DNA of 64,000 nucleotides, taken from the NCBI RefSeq assembly GCF_029914245.1, contig NZ_JARYZI010000009.1, positions 1-64,000 on the forward strand, in the 5' to 3' direction. Source of the stretch: Fusibacter bizertensis (GTDB taxonomy: Bacteria > Bacillota > Clostridia > Peptostreptococcales > Acidaminobacteraceae). The notes under the pieces are model-generated. The model worked only from the letters and a program-made list of their open reading frames with translations, was not told the DNA's origin and ran no database searches. Shown piece after piece: positions 18,181-26,732 of the stretch; within the stretch, counting starts at the first letter, position 1, and the number at the start of each line of letters is the position of its first letter. A program made the translations under genes and the position numbers.

Positions 18181-18591
18181 CTACATCTGGATGGCTGTAA
18201 TCCAAAAGCATGCTGCTCCAATAAACGAAAGTGGAGTCATAACATTTCTCTCTTTTTTACTTTTAGAAATAAGATTCATAATCGTATTCAGAGATAGATA
18301 AGCAGCAAAAAAGAAACAAATAGATTTAGTTAATCCCAAAGAAAACATCAGTGGAATGATTCCTCCAGCCTGTAAAACAATAAAAATGGCAAAAATCTGG
18401 ATAACAACAGAAACTATTGCCATGATTCTAAATTTAATTGGTAGGATTTTATATTGTCCTCCCATTGTAAATTCTCCAAGTGGAAATCCTAAAGCAACTA
18501 GAACTGTCAAAACAGCAATACAAAAAATATTAATGCACCTAATACCGCGAACATAATATATGCCTCTCTTTCTTCTAAAATAATTAAACAC
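18181..18591 (-). CDS. small four-TM membrane protein, possibly frameshifted
   Basis: A 136-residue frame with four hydrophobic segments and the stretch LGFPLGEFTMGGQYKILP. I do not recognise a named family. The frame opens with a GTG that lacks a good ribosome site. A better start is ATG 18554, preceded by GAGAGG, which reads MFAVLGALIFF and then leaves frame at a run of six A on the plus strand (18522-18527). One extra base in that run would join this start to the main frame as one continuous transmembrane helix. So the gene may carry a one-base deletion at a homopolymer, real or a sequencing error. Confidence 0.55.
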   Translation of the reverse strand: MFNYFRRKRGIYYVRGIRCINIFCIAVLTVLVALGFPLGEFTMGGQYKILPIKFRIMAIVSVVIQIFAIFIVLQAGGIIPLMFSLGLTKSICFFFAAYLSLNTIMNLISKSKKERNVMTPLSFIGAACFWITAIQM

Positions 18592-18673
18592 TAATCCAAG
18601 TACTAGATATAAGTTATGTTATAAGAATTATAACCATAAATATTCGGATTCAATCAACAACTTAGCATCAAAC

Positions 18674-19423
18674 TTATACAAGTGCTTGCAATACCATAAA
18701 TGCAATGCTTAATTTGGTCAAAGTATTGGCAATAACATGCAAAGTAATAACGAGTTTAATATTTCCATACTTCCAATAAGCTACTGCCAATATCAAACTA
18801 GAACCAAAAATACCAAAGAAGCTATAAAAACTGTATGCATGATAAATTGTGAATAGAAAAGCGTTTAAGATCGCTCCATAAATGCTTTGAATTGGCATAT
18901 GCTGCAATAAATAGCCTCGAAAATAGATTTCCTCAATAATTGGCACTATGAATGCCGTTATTACCAAGAATGCAAAAACAGTTATATAACTTAACATCTT
19001 ATTCGAAGAAGTAAAATCCTCTAAACCATCAAACACAAACCATTCTGGCAGATGAAGAAGTTTTAGTAGCTCTTGGTCAAAAAAACTCAATACAGATATC
19101 AAAACTGTTGCAATCACTAAGAAGCCCAGTACCAAACCTACAAATTTCAGTTTGGTTAGTTTTTTATCTTGATTTAAGATGTTCCCCCATATATGTCTAA
19201 GTGGAATGCTTTCCCTGATGCAGATGATGCCAAGTTCAAGACCACATGTAATGAGAGCCAATACACTAAATGTTAAAATCGGTGGAATCCCATGCGTCTG
19301 AAGTATTGGTGTTAGACTGATAAAGGTCATAAATAAAAATAATCCAGGAAGCAGATGTAGTACAATTGATTCAATCAATTTGTGCTGAGTAAAATTGTTT
19401 ATTTCTTTATTTTTTTCATACAT
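18674..19423 (-). CDS. CPBP-family intramembrane metalloprotease
   Basis: About 249 residues with seven or eight transmembrane segments. The CPBP (CAAX protease/bacteriocin-processing, Abi) motifs are complete: EEIYFRGYLLQ gives EExxxR, IYHAYSFYSFFG gives the first His, and HVIANTLT gives the second. These proteases cut within the membrane and some give immunity to bacteriocins. I chose ATG 19423 because the AAAGGAAGAG ribosome site lies just upstream of it. It starts 23 bases after the alpha/beta hydrolase gene. Confidence 0.85.
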   Translation of the reverse strand: MYEKNKEINNFTQHKLIESIVLHLLPGLFLFMTFISLTPILQTHGIPPILTFSVLALITCGLELGIICIRESIPLRHIWGNILNQDKKLTKLKFVGLVLGFLVIATVLISVLSFFDQELLKLLHLPEWFVFDGLEDFTSSNKMLSYITVFAFLVITAFIVPIIEEIYFRGYLLQHMPIQSIYGAILNAFLFTIYHAYSFYSFFGIFGSSLILAVAYWKYGNIKLVITLHVIANTLTKLSIAFMVLQALV

Positions 19424-19446
19424 ATATCTCTTCCTTTCCATAGCAG

Positions 19447-20406
19447 TTATACTATAAGTTCGTTTCTATGTGCCCACTCTTTAATAACATGAACGAGTTC
19501 TTGATGCATTGGTTGATTCAACTCAGCTTTGTACTGTTTTTTAACATCTAATACGCTCAGTTTTCCACTAAATCTTTTTAACATATGGTCCATATTTTCT
19601 ATCACATAGATCTCCATATGCTTAGAATCTAATTCAGATAAAGCATCTAGATTCCGATAATCTGTTTGCACATCTTTATCCCCCGTCACTGCTAGAATAG
19701 GAATTGTCTGATGATTCAACTTGTTGATTAAGTCTTGATTAGAAAATTTCAAATGTTCTCTAAGCCATTTTGCAGGAAAGTTCATCAACTGGATGCGTAC
19801 AGTATCTTTTGTACTTTTACTGATACGCTCAAAAAGTTTCTTTTGCTTTTCAATAACCGATTTTTCACTTAGTGCAAAGCGTAAAAACTTACCTTTTATT
19901 CCCTTAATTTCACTCACTTCATCCAGTAAAAATCTTCCTTGTTCCTCCATACTTGTTTTCATAGAGACGCCTGCGCCAGAAATCAATATCAATCCCGCTA
20001 CAGATATAACTTCTGCTGATAAAGTTGATAGAATACACCCTTCACTATGGCCAACTAGAATAACCTTATCTGAATCCACATAGGATAGCCCTTTTAAATA
20101 CTGGACACATTCAACAACGTCATCTACCATATCTACAACACCGACTGCATTTGCTTTACCTTCACTCTTTCCTATGCCTCGTTTATCATATCTAAGGGTG
20201 ACAAAACCTAATTCAGTTAAATTTTCCGCTAGATTTTTATAGATATTCATCTTAAAACCAAACCCATTACCATCGCGATTCAGTTTTCCAGTACCTCCGA
20301 TTATCACTGCTGCTGGGTAAGTACTTGATTTAGAAACGGGTCTAGATAATGTTGCAGCAAGTTTAACTTGGCCATGAATTGTTACATCTTCCATATATCT
20401 TTCCAT
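19447..20406 (-). CDS. alpha/beta hydrolase (S9/dienelactone-hydrolase-like)
   Basis: About 319 residues. The hydrolase core shows the oxyanion region IGGTGKLNRDG, RYDKRGIGKSEG, the nucleophile elbow VGHSEG near residue 120, the Asp region TGDKDVQTDY and the His region ENMDHML. There is no signal peptide, so it is cytoplasmic. I chose ATG 20406, eight bases after AAGGAG; that site lies in the end of the regulator gene, whose stop is four bases before the start. The pair is therefore tightly coupled. The substrate is unknown. Confidence 0.82.
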   Translation of the reverse strand: MERYMEDVTIHGQVKLAATLSRPVSKSSTYPAAVIIGGTGKLNRDGNGFGFKMNIYKNLAENLTELGFVTLRYDKRGIGKSEGKANAVGVVDMVDDVVECVQYLKGLSYVDSDKVILVGHSEGCILSTLSAEVISVAGLILISGAGVSMKTSMEEQGRFLLDEVSEIKGIKGKFLRFALSEKSVIEKQKKLFERISKSTKDTVRIQLMNFPAKWLREHLKFSNQDLINKLNHQTIPILAVTGDKDVQTDYRNLDALSELDSKHMEIYVIENMDHMLKRFSGKLSVLDVKKQYKAELNQPMHQELVHVIKEWAHRNELIV

Positions 20407-20410
20407 AACG

Positions 20411-20950
20411 CTACTCCTTTTCTTCTGTGGGCATAAATGCAAATGAATACTTTCTCAATCGCCTGCCTTCTTTTGATTCTTGATTATTTGCTTGATTGAT
20501 TAATTGATACATATTAGTGATAAACACATCACTTTCCTCATCTGTCATATACATAGGGATACTTCTTAAGCCTATTTTATCCGCTTTCAAATCGAACTCA
20601 TCCTGCTTTAAATATTCGCCAAAATCCATGAGTATAGACATTGCAAAGGTATAACAGACATTGTACAATTGATCTCTATCTTTCTCATCAACTATCTTAT
20701 TTATCGTATTTAAAGGGTTATTTTTTATTTCATATATTTTTTCATAGACGCCTCTAATCTTATTCTCACCATAGACACCCAAGATATCATCCTTCATCAT
20801 TTTGTTAAGATGTCTATATAAACTTGCTGGTGGTACATCAGAAAGTTCTTTGGCAATCTCAGCTGTTGTTGCCTGTTTGTTCATTAGGACAAATTGGAAT
20901 ATCTTCATGCGTATAGGATTAAGCAATCCTTTTAATATTTTTTGATCCAT
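20411..20950 (-). CDS. winged-helix (ArsR/HTH_20-like) transcription regulator
   Basis: About 179 residues. The N-terminal winged helix covers residues 1-80 (LNPIRMKIFQFVL, ATTAEIAKELSDVPPASLYRHLNKM), followed by a helical C-terminal domain for effector binding or dimerisation. TGGAGG precedes ATG 20950. It heads the run regulator - hydrolase - CPBP protease - small membrane protein - serine hydrolase. Two tandem palindromes lie directly over its predicted transcription start, so it most likely represses its own operon. The signal is unknown. Confidence 0.8.
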   Translation of the reverse strand: MDQKILKGLLNPIRMKIFQFVLMNKQATTAEIAKELSDVPPASLYRHLNKMMKDDILGVYGENKIRGVYEKIYEIKNNPLNTINKIVDEKDRDQLYNVCYTFAMSILMDFGEYLKQDEFDLKADKIGLRSIPMYMTDEESDVFITNMYQLINQANNQESKEGRRLRKYSFAFMPTEEKE

Positions 20951-20977
20951 GGCAGTGCCTCCAAATTCCATTGCGCA

Positions 20978-21045
20978 AACATTATCATTTTTGATAATGT
21001 TATCACTTTTGATAACATCATAGCACCAATGATAACCAGTGTCAA
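20978..21045 (-). promoter_or_regulatory. promoter with tandem operators of the winged-helix regulator
   Basis: TTGACA (21040-21045) and TATGAT (21017-21022) are 17 bases apart on the minus strand. Just downstream are two perfect palindromes, 20999-21016 (GTTATC-N6-GATAAC) and 20978-21001 (AACATTATC-N6-GATAATGTT). They cover the transcription start, as expected of repressor sites. Confidence 0.7.
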
Positions 21046-21121
21046 ATCAATGATGTTATTACATATCTTAATGGATATAACAACTTATATTTAACATATC
21101 CTATAAGAAGCTCCTATATAG

Positions 21122-21149
21122 TTGACAATTTGCAAAATAGGGTTATAAT
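21122..21149 (+). promoter_or_regulatory. promoter of the HXXEE gene
   Basis: TTGACA (21122-21127) and TATAAT (21144-21149), both perfect hexamers, with 16-base spacing. The ATG is at 21196 behind GAGGAGG. Confidence 0.75.
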
Positions 21150-21178
21150 GAAACTGTATTAGTTTTAATAGTTTCATT
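21147..21178. repeat. inverted repeat over the HXXEE transcription start
   Basis: AATGAAACT and AGTTTCATT arms separated by 14 bases, starting in the -10 box. The position fits an operator for the TetR protein encoded downstream. Confidence 0.4.
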
Positions 21179-21195
21179 ATTGAGGAGGAAAAAAC

Positions 21196-21813
21196 ATGTT
21201 AGAAAAAAAATCATTGGTTTCAAATTTAATTATTGCAAGTTTGATGGGAATTTTATTTTGGTATATGAGTAGTGGTTTATCACTTATAGTCACTTTTGTT
21301 GTAGGGGTAATTTTTGTCTTTGGTCTGCTATTATACTTATATAAAAATCAAAATTTAGTGTGGGAAAAAGACAAAATGATTCAACTGTATTTGATAATGT
21401 TGAGTGTCCAATTTGTGCACTTTGCTGAGGAGTATGTGACAGGATTTGCTGAAAAATTCCCGCTACTTTATGGCGGTGTTCCGTATAGTGATAACATGTT
21501 TGTTATCATAAACATGGTTTCATATTTTATATTTACAATAACAGCAATGTTAGTCCTCACAAGAAATAATTACCGGGTTATGACGCCAATGCTATTTTTC
21601 ATAGTATATGGTGCAATGGGTAACGCAATCGCACATACTGTGTGGAGTATTTATTTGGCAGGTTATTTCCCAGGACTTTATACAGCTCAGTTATACTGGA
21701 TTGTTGGTCCATTAATGCTCAACAAAGTAATCGGTGATTGGAAGAAAACAATAGGATTTATTACCCTTTATGCAATTGTTTTATCAAGTATACTAATTAT
21801 ATTTATAAACTAG
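21196..21813 (+). CDS. HXXEE domain membrane protein
   Basis: A 205-residue protein with about six transmembrane helices. The HFAEEY sequence near residue 76 gives the H-x-x-E-E signature; NAIAHTVWS and GYFPGLYTAQLYWI are the other conserved parts of the family (PF13787). The family function is unknown. GAGGAGG precedes the ATG. It is one of few plus-strand genes and is followed 57 bases on by a TetR gene, so the pair probably forms a regulator/membrane-protein unit divergent from the winged-helix operon. Confidence 0.82.
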   Translation: MLEKKSLVSNLIIASLMGILFWYMSSGLSLIVTFVVGVIFVFGLLLYLYKNQNLVWEKDKMIQLYLIMLSVQFVHFAEEYVTGFAEKFPLLYGGVPYSDNMFVIINMVSYFIFTITAMLVLTRNNYRVMTPMLFFIVYGAMGNAIAHTVWSIYLAGYFPGLYTAQLYWIVGPLMLNKVIGDWKKTIGFITLYAIVLSSILIIFIN

Positions 21814-21870
21814 TTTATACTGCTTAATTTTGCTATAGTATAATCAGGCGAAATGTTAGGGAGTTAAAGC

Positions 21871-22446
21871 ATGGGAAAACAAAAAACATATAAGAGAATC
21901 CTTGAATATTCAAGAAACATTTTTTTTGAAGTTGGATATTCAAAAGTATCTATGGATGAACTCGTTCATGAAATTGGAATGAGTAAAGCTACTCTATACA
22001 GATACTACAGTTCAAAAGAAGAATTATTTGAAGCCGTTGTTGATGACTTTTTTGATGAAATTGAAGAAGAAATTTATCATATTTTAAATACTAACCTATC
22101 AAGTGATGCTATTATTGAAAAATTTATTTACACCATGAGTAAAAGATTAAGTATTATTGATCCAAATGCTGCATATGATATTGAGAAAAGTACCCCCTTG
22201 CTGTTCAAAAAATTCTTGGAGAGAAGGAAAATAGCCATTTTAGATAATTTAGTAAATATACTTGAAAATGGCAAAAAAGAAGGGATTTATAGATCTGATA
22301 TATCGTCAATTATTGTTGCCAATATTATACTAGCTTCAATCGACCAATTAACAAAAAAGGAATTTGTGATAAATAATGAATTTAGTTATAGTGATATATT
22401 CGGTAGTGTGATCAGCACCGTCATTGACGGTTACAAATTAAGATAA
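21871..22446 (+). CDS. TetR-family transcription regulator
   Basis: A 191-residue TetR protein. The HTH spans residues 8-52 (RILEYSRNIFFEVGYSKVSMDELVHEIGMSKATLYRYYSSKEELF). The ligand-binding domain is helical and not specific. TTAGGGAG precedes the ATG. It follows the HXXEE gene on the plus strand and ends at a strong bidirectional terminator. It probably controls the HXXEE promoter, where an inverted repeat overlaps the transcription start. Confidence 0.85.
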   Translation: MGKQKTYKRILEYSRNIFFEVGYSKVSMDELVHEIGMSKATLYRYYSSKEELFEAVVDDFFDEIEEEIYHILNTNLSSDAIIEKFIYTMSKRLSIIDPNAAYDIEKSTPLLFKKFLERRKIAILDNLVNILENGKKEGIYRSDISSIIVANIILASIDQLTKKEFVINNEFSYSDIFGSVISTVIDGYKLR

Positions 22447-22456
22447 GATCTAAAGT

Positions 22457-22501
22457 AAAAAAGACACTCACTATTCTCTATTAAATAGTCAGTGTCTTTT
22501 T
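22457..22501. terminator. bidirectional terminator between tetR and the VOC gene
   Basis: Arms of 18 bases with one mismatch (AAAAAGACACT ... AGTGTCTTTTT) give T-runs on both strands. It separates convergent genes. Confidence 0.85.
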
Positions 22502-22510
22502 CGCTGTATT

Positions 22511-22882
22511 TTATCTATGTTGATCTACTAAAATCGGATTGCCGTCAGGATCATTAATTACAAAACTACCCGGCCCTTCTGTGTTAATTTCCACTTCACT
22601 TTCAAACTGAATTCCTTTTTCTTTTAATTCTTTTTGAATTTCACGAATATCTTTAAATGCATCTAAATTTTCTGCTTGATCGTTCCAACCTGGATTAAAA
22701 GTCAACATATTTTTCTCAAACATGCCTTCAAACAAGCCTATAGTAACGTCACCATTTTGCATAATAATCCACTTTTCATCTAATGCTCCACCGAAACGCT
22801 TAAAACCTAGCGTTTCATAGAATGCCATTGACACCTTAATATCTTTTACTGCTAAACTTAACGAAAATGCTCCAATTCCCAT
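22511..22882 (-). CDS. VOC (glyoxalase/bleomycin-resistance fold) protein
   Basis: About 123 residues of the vicinal oxygen chelate family: FSLSLAVKDIKVSMAFYETLGFKRFGG at the start, GLFEGMF in the middle and GPGSFVINDPDGNPILVDQ at the end. The fold binds a metal in many enzymes, but no substrate can be assigned. I chose ATG 22882 because AAAGGAG stands eight bases before it. The SRPBCC gene ends just upstream, so the two form an operon. Confidence 0.8.
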   Translation of the reverse strand: MGIGAFSLSLAVKDIKVSMAFYETLGFKRFGGALDEKWIIMQNGDVTIGLFEGMFEKNMLTFNPGWNDQAENLDAFKDIREIQKELKEKGIQFESEVEINTEGPGSFVINDPDGNPILVDQHR

Positions 22883-22905
22883 ATCAATCTCCTTTCTTAC
22901 AAAAT

Positions 22906-23337
22906 TCAATTTTCCAACTCAGCAACTATTTTAAATGCATTCATATCTTTTGTTGTCTGCTTAACAAACATACCTTTCATTAAACCAAAGAATTTCATAC
23001 ATCCTGAAAATTGAAATTCATGTTCGGCTATCCAAAGCACTTGATCACCTTGGTCAACAAATCTATTTCTAGCCCAGTTCTTGACACCTTTAGTTTCATA
23101 CAAAAAATCAAACCGATCTGGTAATTCCTTTAAAATTATTGTTTCAATAATTTCAGAGGTTTTGCCATTTGACATATAAGATAACCTACTTCTGGAACCT
23201 ACCTCTCCGGGTACACCTTCTAACACATCTAAAGACTGAAAACTTGGTTGCCACTTTTTCATGAAATCCACATCTTGAAACAGAACTAACATTTTTTCTC
23301 TTGTTATGTCAATTTTTAACTCAATTTTGTATTTCAT
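22906..23337 (-). CDS. SRPBCC (START/Bet v 1-like) protein
   Basis: A 143-residue protein with the SRPBCC pattern: an N-terminal strand KIELKIDITREKM, FMKKWQPSFQSLDVLEG, and a C-terminal helix beginning FGLMKGMFVKQTTKDMNAFK. Such domains form a hydrophobic ligand pocket. GGGGG precedes the ATG. It is followed by the VOC gene in the same unit. The ligand is unknown. Confidence 0.78.
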   Translation of the reverse strand: MKYKIELKIDITREKMLVLFQDVDFMKKWQPSFQSLDVLEGVPGEVGSRSRLSYMSNGKTSEIIETIILKELPDRFDFLYETKGVKNWARNRFVDQGDQVLWIAEHEFQFSGCMKFFGLMKGMFVKQTTKDMNAFKIVAELEN

Positions 23338-23517
23338 CTTTTACCCCCAATTTTCTTTATATTGAAATTATTACCCAAATGAAATAATACCTAAACTCCA
23401 TATCAAATCATTTGAATGAAAGCGCAATGTTTTGAAAATTGCTGTTTTTGCAACAATTGATTTGTAGTGTGGGATTATTTTAATTGAATGAACCTTTTGA
23501 TGGTAAGACGATGCATA

Positions 23518-23745
23518 TCAAAATATCCAGAATTAGATGCGCATTTCAAGAAAAGCAAAAGTGAAACAACTTCTCAGTCTCTCATGAGATTTGAAACTGA
23601 ACCAGGCGAGTAAGCACAGTTAAACTGGAAAGAGTCTATGAACTTCACTTTATGTACAGGTGAAATCATGAAAATCAACCATCTGTTTAATTCTTTGACT
23701 ATAATAGTCCACTTCACTTTCATTGACTATTTTAATAAATTGAAT
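23518..23745 (+). pseudogene. IS21-family istA transposase fragment
   Basis: One plus-strand frame reads KYPELDAHFKKSKSETTSQ, then LMRFETEPGE, a stop (TAA at 23611), then AQLNWKESMNFTLCTGEIM. This is the IstA region that carries the first catalytic Asp (usually ETEPGEQAQVDW); here Asp is Asn and a stop has replaced the Gln codon. The frame dies at 23743. No istB or inverted repeats are visible, so this is a relic. The flanks (23338-23517 and 23746-23990) hold nothing I recognise. Confidence 0.7.
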
Positions 23746-23990
23746 TGAAAACACTACGCTATTGGTGAACTTACCAACTCCTTATTCTTGATGACTTTTG
23801 TAAAGGCTTCTACCATTTTGGCGCAACCTCTGGTAGTAACTAAGAAAATTAGCGAAAATAAGTTTGCACATTACTACTTATTACTCACTTAATAAATAAA
23901 ATATGATAGTTTATCAGGACAGTTGCTGTATAAAGTAGTCTAATTTAGTCTACTAAGAACAATAGTTCAATTTTTTTACTAATAAATGAA

Positions 23991-24284
23991 TTACAGATAA
24001 AAAAATAAAATTAGTGTACTTGAAATAAATAGTTTAAAAGCTGTTGATAATTCAGAATTATTGTTCTTTCTATTTACAAATAATACACCATAATGTATTA
24101 CTATAGAAATTGGTAAGGAATATACTTCTAGAAAAATTACCATTAAAGCAACAAGTTCTAGATTTCCACTATCCTTAAATAAAGTTAAGATTAGTTTGAA
24201 AAAACTAACCAAATACATTTGTAAAATTACAATTAGTAAACTTTTTTTCTCGTTTGTCCAATAATTAATGTTCTTTAGTTTCAT
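23991..24284 (-). CDS. small membrane protein, unknown
   Basis: A 97-residue protein with three hydrophobic segments (about residues 15-33, 43-70 and 80-97). AGGTGG stands nine bases before the ATG, which supports translation. I do not recognise a family. It lies between the IS21 relic and a 320-base gap ahead of the ABC exporter genes. It could be a truncated remnant of a longer membrane protein. Confidence 0.45.
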   Translation of the reverse strand: MKLKNINYWTNEKKSLLIVILQMYLVSFFKLILTLFKDSGNLELVALMVIFLEVYSLPISIVIHYGVLFVNRKNNNSELSTAFKLFISSTLILFFYL

Positions 24285-24603
24285 AATTTTACCACCTAAT
24301 TAATTTATAATGCCTAAGTGATTTCCTTGTTCCTTTAATGGTTTCAGGGGACTTCAATTATCGGAATTCCTATTTATAGAGTTTGAAATACTTTCAATTA
24401 CAATACATTCAGTCGCCTTGCCCTTCACATCTATGCTGATAATTGTTTTTCCGAAATATGAACAAGAATTTCTTTCACAGTAAACTCAGGCGTATTACAA
24501 CTACTAATTTTTGTAGTTCAGCTATTGCAAAATAATTTTTTTTTGATTTACCAATGATGCTAAACTTCCAAATAACTGCCAATGAATGTTGGCTTTTCTA
24601 TAC
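24285..24603. other. non-coding stretch, nothing recognised
   Basis: Stop-rich on both strands, AT-rich, with no hairpin, promoter or convincing gene relic that I can support. It separates the small membrane protein from the ABC exporter operon. Confidence 0.4.
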
Positions 24604-25437
24604 TTATCTAGACGAAAACCGACTTATCAATTGGTTACCCTTATAAAGGGAAACCAATACATTTATTAACACGAAAACAACTATAAAAGGCGTTAAGCTT
24701 AAAAACATGTTCAAAGATATAAGTAGTGATGCAATCAAAGTCTGTGTATGAGCTATAAATAAAAATATAACACAACTCACGGTTAACACACTTAATATTA
24801 CGTTTATGAAAATAGCGATTGTGAGGAAAATCAATGTACCTGCAAATAAAAGCATGATATTACGTCTATCTGTGCAGCCAACGATCCATAATCGGTACAT
24901 TTCTTTTTTACGTTTTTCTAAATACTTACTCACTAAAACCGCATAAGTTAAAAATGATATGATTTGAGTTAGTCGATTGATGATATTTGTTGATATTTGA
25001 ATGCCTTTAATCAAATTTTGACTGGCTGTGTACTTGCCACTTACCGCTGTACCACCAAAATAGTGTGACTGTATATAATTCCCCATTTCCAGTAAATCAC
25101 GATAATCTCTTATGATGATGACCGCTGTATTCAATTGATCGGCATCATATAGAACTTGTTCAATATCCGGATGGTTTTGAAGTTCAACTATGCTGACCAT
25201 TATTTGTTCTTCTGTGATTAAATGTTCCTGTAGTGTTTCTTCAAATTGCCATCTTATAGTTCTATTCGTCTCAATATCTGCTTGTACTTCTTCCTCTGTA
25301 AGCTTTACAATCCATGCTGATACCATTTGTGTAGAAAAAAAGATAAAAAGACCTATTGAAAAAATCGTTATAAAATGTCGACTTGAGTTTTTACTCCCCA
25401 TCATACTCATCCAAAGATAGTACCCCATTTTTTTCAT
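24604..25437 (-). CDS. ABC exporter permease, FtsX-like (second)
   Basis: A 277-residue protein with an N-terminal transmembrane segment, an extracytoplasmic domain (about residues 45-140) and three C-terminal helices, the FtsX/MacB layout. The middle has YLEKRKKEMYRLWIVGCTDRRNIMLL, the cytoplasmic loop typical of these permeases. It overlaps the previous permease gene by four bases (ATGA). It is shorter than its partner, and the two probably form a heterodimer with the ATPase upstream. The exported substrate is unknown. Confidence 0.75.
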   Translation of the reverse strand: MKKMGYYLWMSMMGSKNSSRHFITIFSIGLFIFFSTQMVSAWIVKLTEEEVQADIETNRTIRWQFEETLQEHLITEEQIMVSIVELQNHPDIEQVLYDADQLNTAVIIIRDYRDLLEMGNYIQSHYFGGTAVSGKYTASQNLIKGIQISTNIINRLTQIISFLTYAVLVSKYLEKRKKEMYRLWIVGCTDRRNIMLLFAGTLIFLTIAIFINVILSVLTVSCVIFLFIAHTQTLIASLLISLNMFLSLTPFIVVFVLINVLVSLYKGNQLISRFSSR

Positions 25438-26732
25438 TCCACCACCTCGGCGATGGCATCTAACGGTTGGATGGCATTGATTCTTTTAAGGTTTATAAAG
25501 CATGAAAGAATTGGTAAAAGCGTTAGCATGGCAAAAGTAAAAATTAAATCTCGACTTTCGAAAATCAATTTTAAATCTCTAAAAAAAAGTGAGCCATTAT
25601 CAATTATGAATTTCTGACCTATGCCCACAAAAATTAAACTGAATAGCATCGTTACGAGATAAGTACTGATTCCCCATATAGCTATTTCCATCAATAACAT
25701 TAAATTGACATCCTTATCTTCATAACCTAAAGCTTTCAAAGTGCCTATTTCATTTGTTCTAAGTAAGATGATTCGTTTTACCAATTCCGTTTGTAATAAG
25801 AATCCTAGAAAAAATAGTATTAAACTTATAAATAATACCAATTGCATAAAAGGTTCTATCATTCTTAGTCCAGAGCCAGGTCGTGCACGCATGTGTAAAA
25901 TTACACTATAATTTTTTAGTAAAACTTGTAAGTCAGCTATCGTTTCATTCGCTTGTTTCTCATCATCCACCATAAGTGAATAAACGACTGAAAATGGTGA
26001 ATTCATATCATTTAAGACTGTTTCTACCATATCAATTGATTTTTGATTGTCAATTATACCAACACAAGATAACTGATGTGCTTTTAAATTATCATAAACA
26101 CCAATCACAGTAAATGTATCTGTGTACTCTTTGTTTTTAACCAATTGGTTATCTAACAATTTATAAGAAAAATAACTTAATTCTATTGATTTACCTATGA
26201 AATCAGAACCATCAAAATAATCAATATCTAGTTTTAAATGCTCTTCATATATTGCATTGAAACTTAGAATCTTAGGGAGAATGATGACATTCTGTTCACC
26301 CTCTTTAAACCATCTGCCTTCAATAAGATATCTTTCATCCACATATTGATTTGATGTTGTGCTCAGCTCACCATATCTTATTTCATTTTTGGGCTTCTTA
26401 TTGCCAGTTAATTCAGATACGTTGTTTATATTGATACTGACTCCCCAAGATTCTTGACTGATGCTTTTTACATGTGGATTTTTTTCTTTATATTCATTTA
26501 GAAAATCTATGACAATAGGCCAATTGTCAGTGTCATCAATGTCTATCATTATTGAACGAAAACCTGGTGACTTAAACAATATATTCTCAGAATGTATGAT
26601 TAATGAGTGCGTCATAACCCCTATCAATATAACCAATTGGGCCGTTAGCATCATGACGATGCTACTTTTAAACCAACTCTTTTTCCAATAGTTCAGATTT
26701 TTCAGTATAAGGAATAATCGCTTATTTGACAT
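25434..26732 (-). CDS. ABC exporter permease, FtsX-like (first)
   Basis: A 432-residue MacB/FtsX-type permease: an N-terminal transmembrane helix (about 23-45), a large extracytoplasmic domain (about 50-280) and three C-terminal helices with the loop RIILLRTNEIGTLKALGYEDKDVNLM, the conserved coupling loop. GAGGTG precedes the ATG, which lies within the end of the ATPase gene. Such systems export peptides or lipoproteins or sense envelope stress. There is no linked two-component system here. Confidence 0.82.
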   Translation of the reverse strand: MSNKRLFLILKNLNYWKKSWFKSSIVMMLTAQLVILIGVMTHSLIIHSENILFKSPGFRSIMIDIDDTDNWPIVIDFLNEYKEKNPHVKSISQESWGVSININNVSELTGNKKPKNEIRYGELSTTSNQYVDERYLIEGRWFKEGEQNVIILPKILSFNAIYEEHLKLDIDYFDGSDFIGKSIELSYFSYKLLDNQLVKNKEYTDTFTVIGVYDNLKAHQLSCVGIIDNQKSIDMVETVLNDMNSPFSVVYSLMVDDEKQANETIADLQVLLKNYSVILHMRARPGSGLRMIEPFMQLVLFISLILFFLGFLLQTELVKRIILLRTNEIGTLKALGYEDKDVNLMLLMEIAIWGISTYLVTMLFSLIFVGIGQKFIIDNGSLFFRDLKLIFESRDLIFTFAMLTLLPILSCFINLKRINAIQPLDAIAEVVE

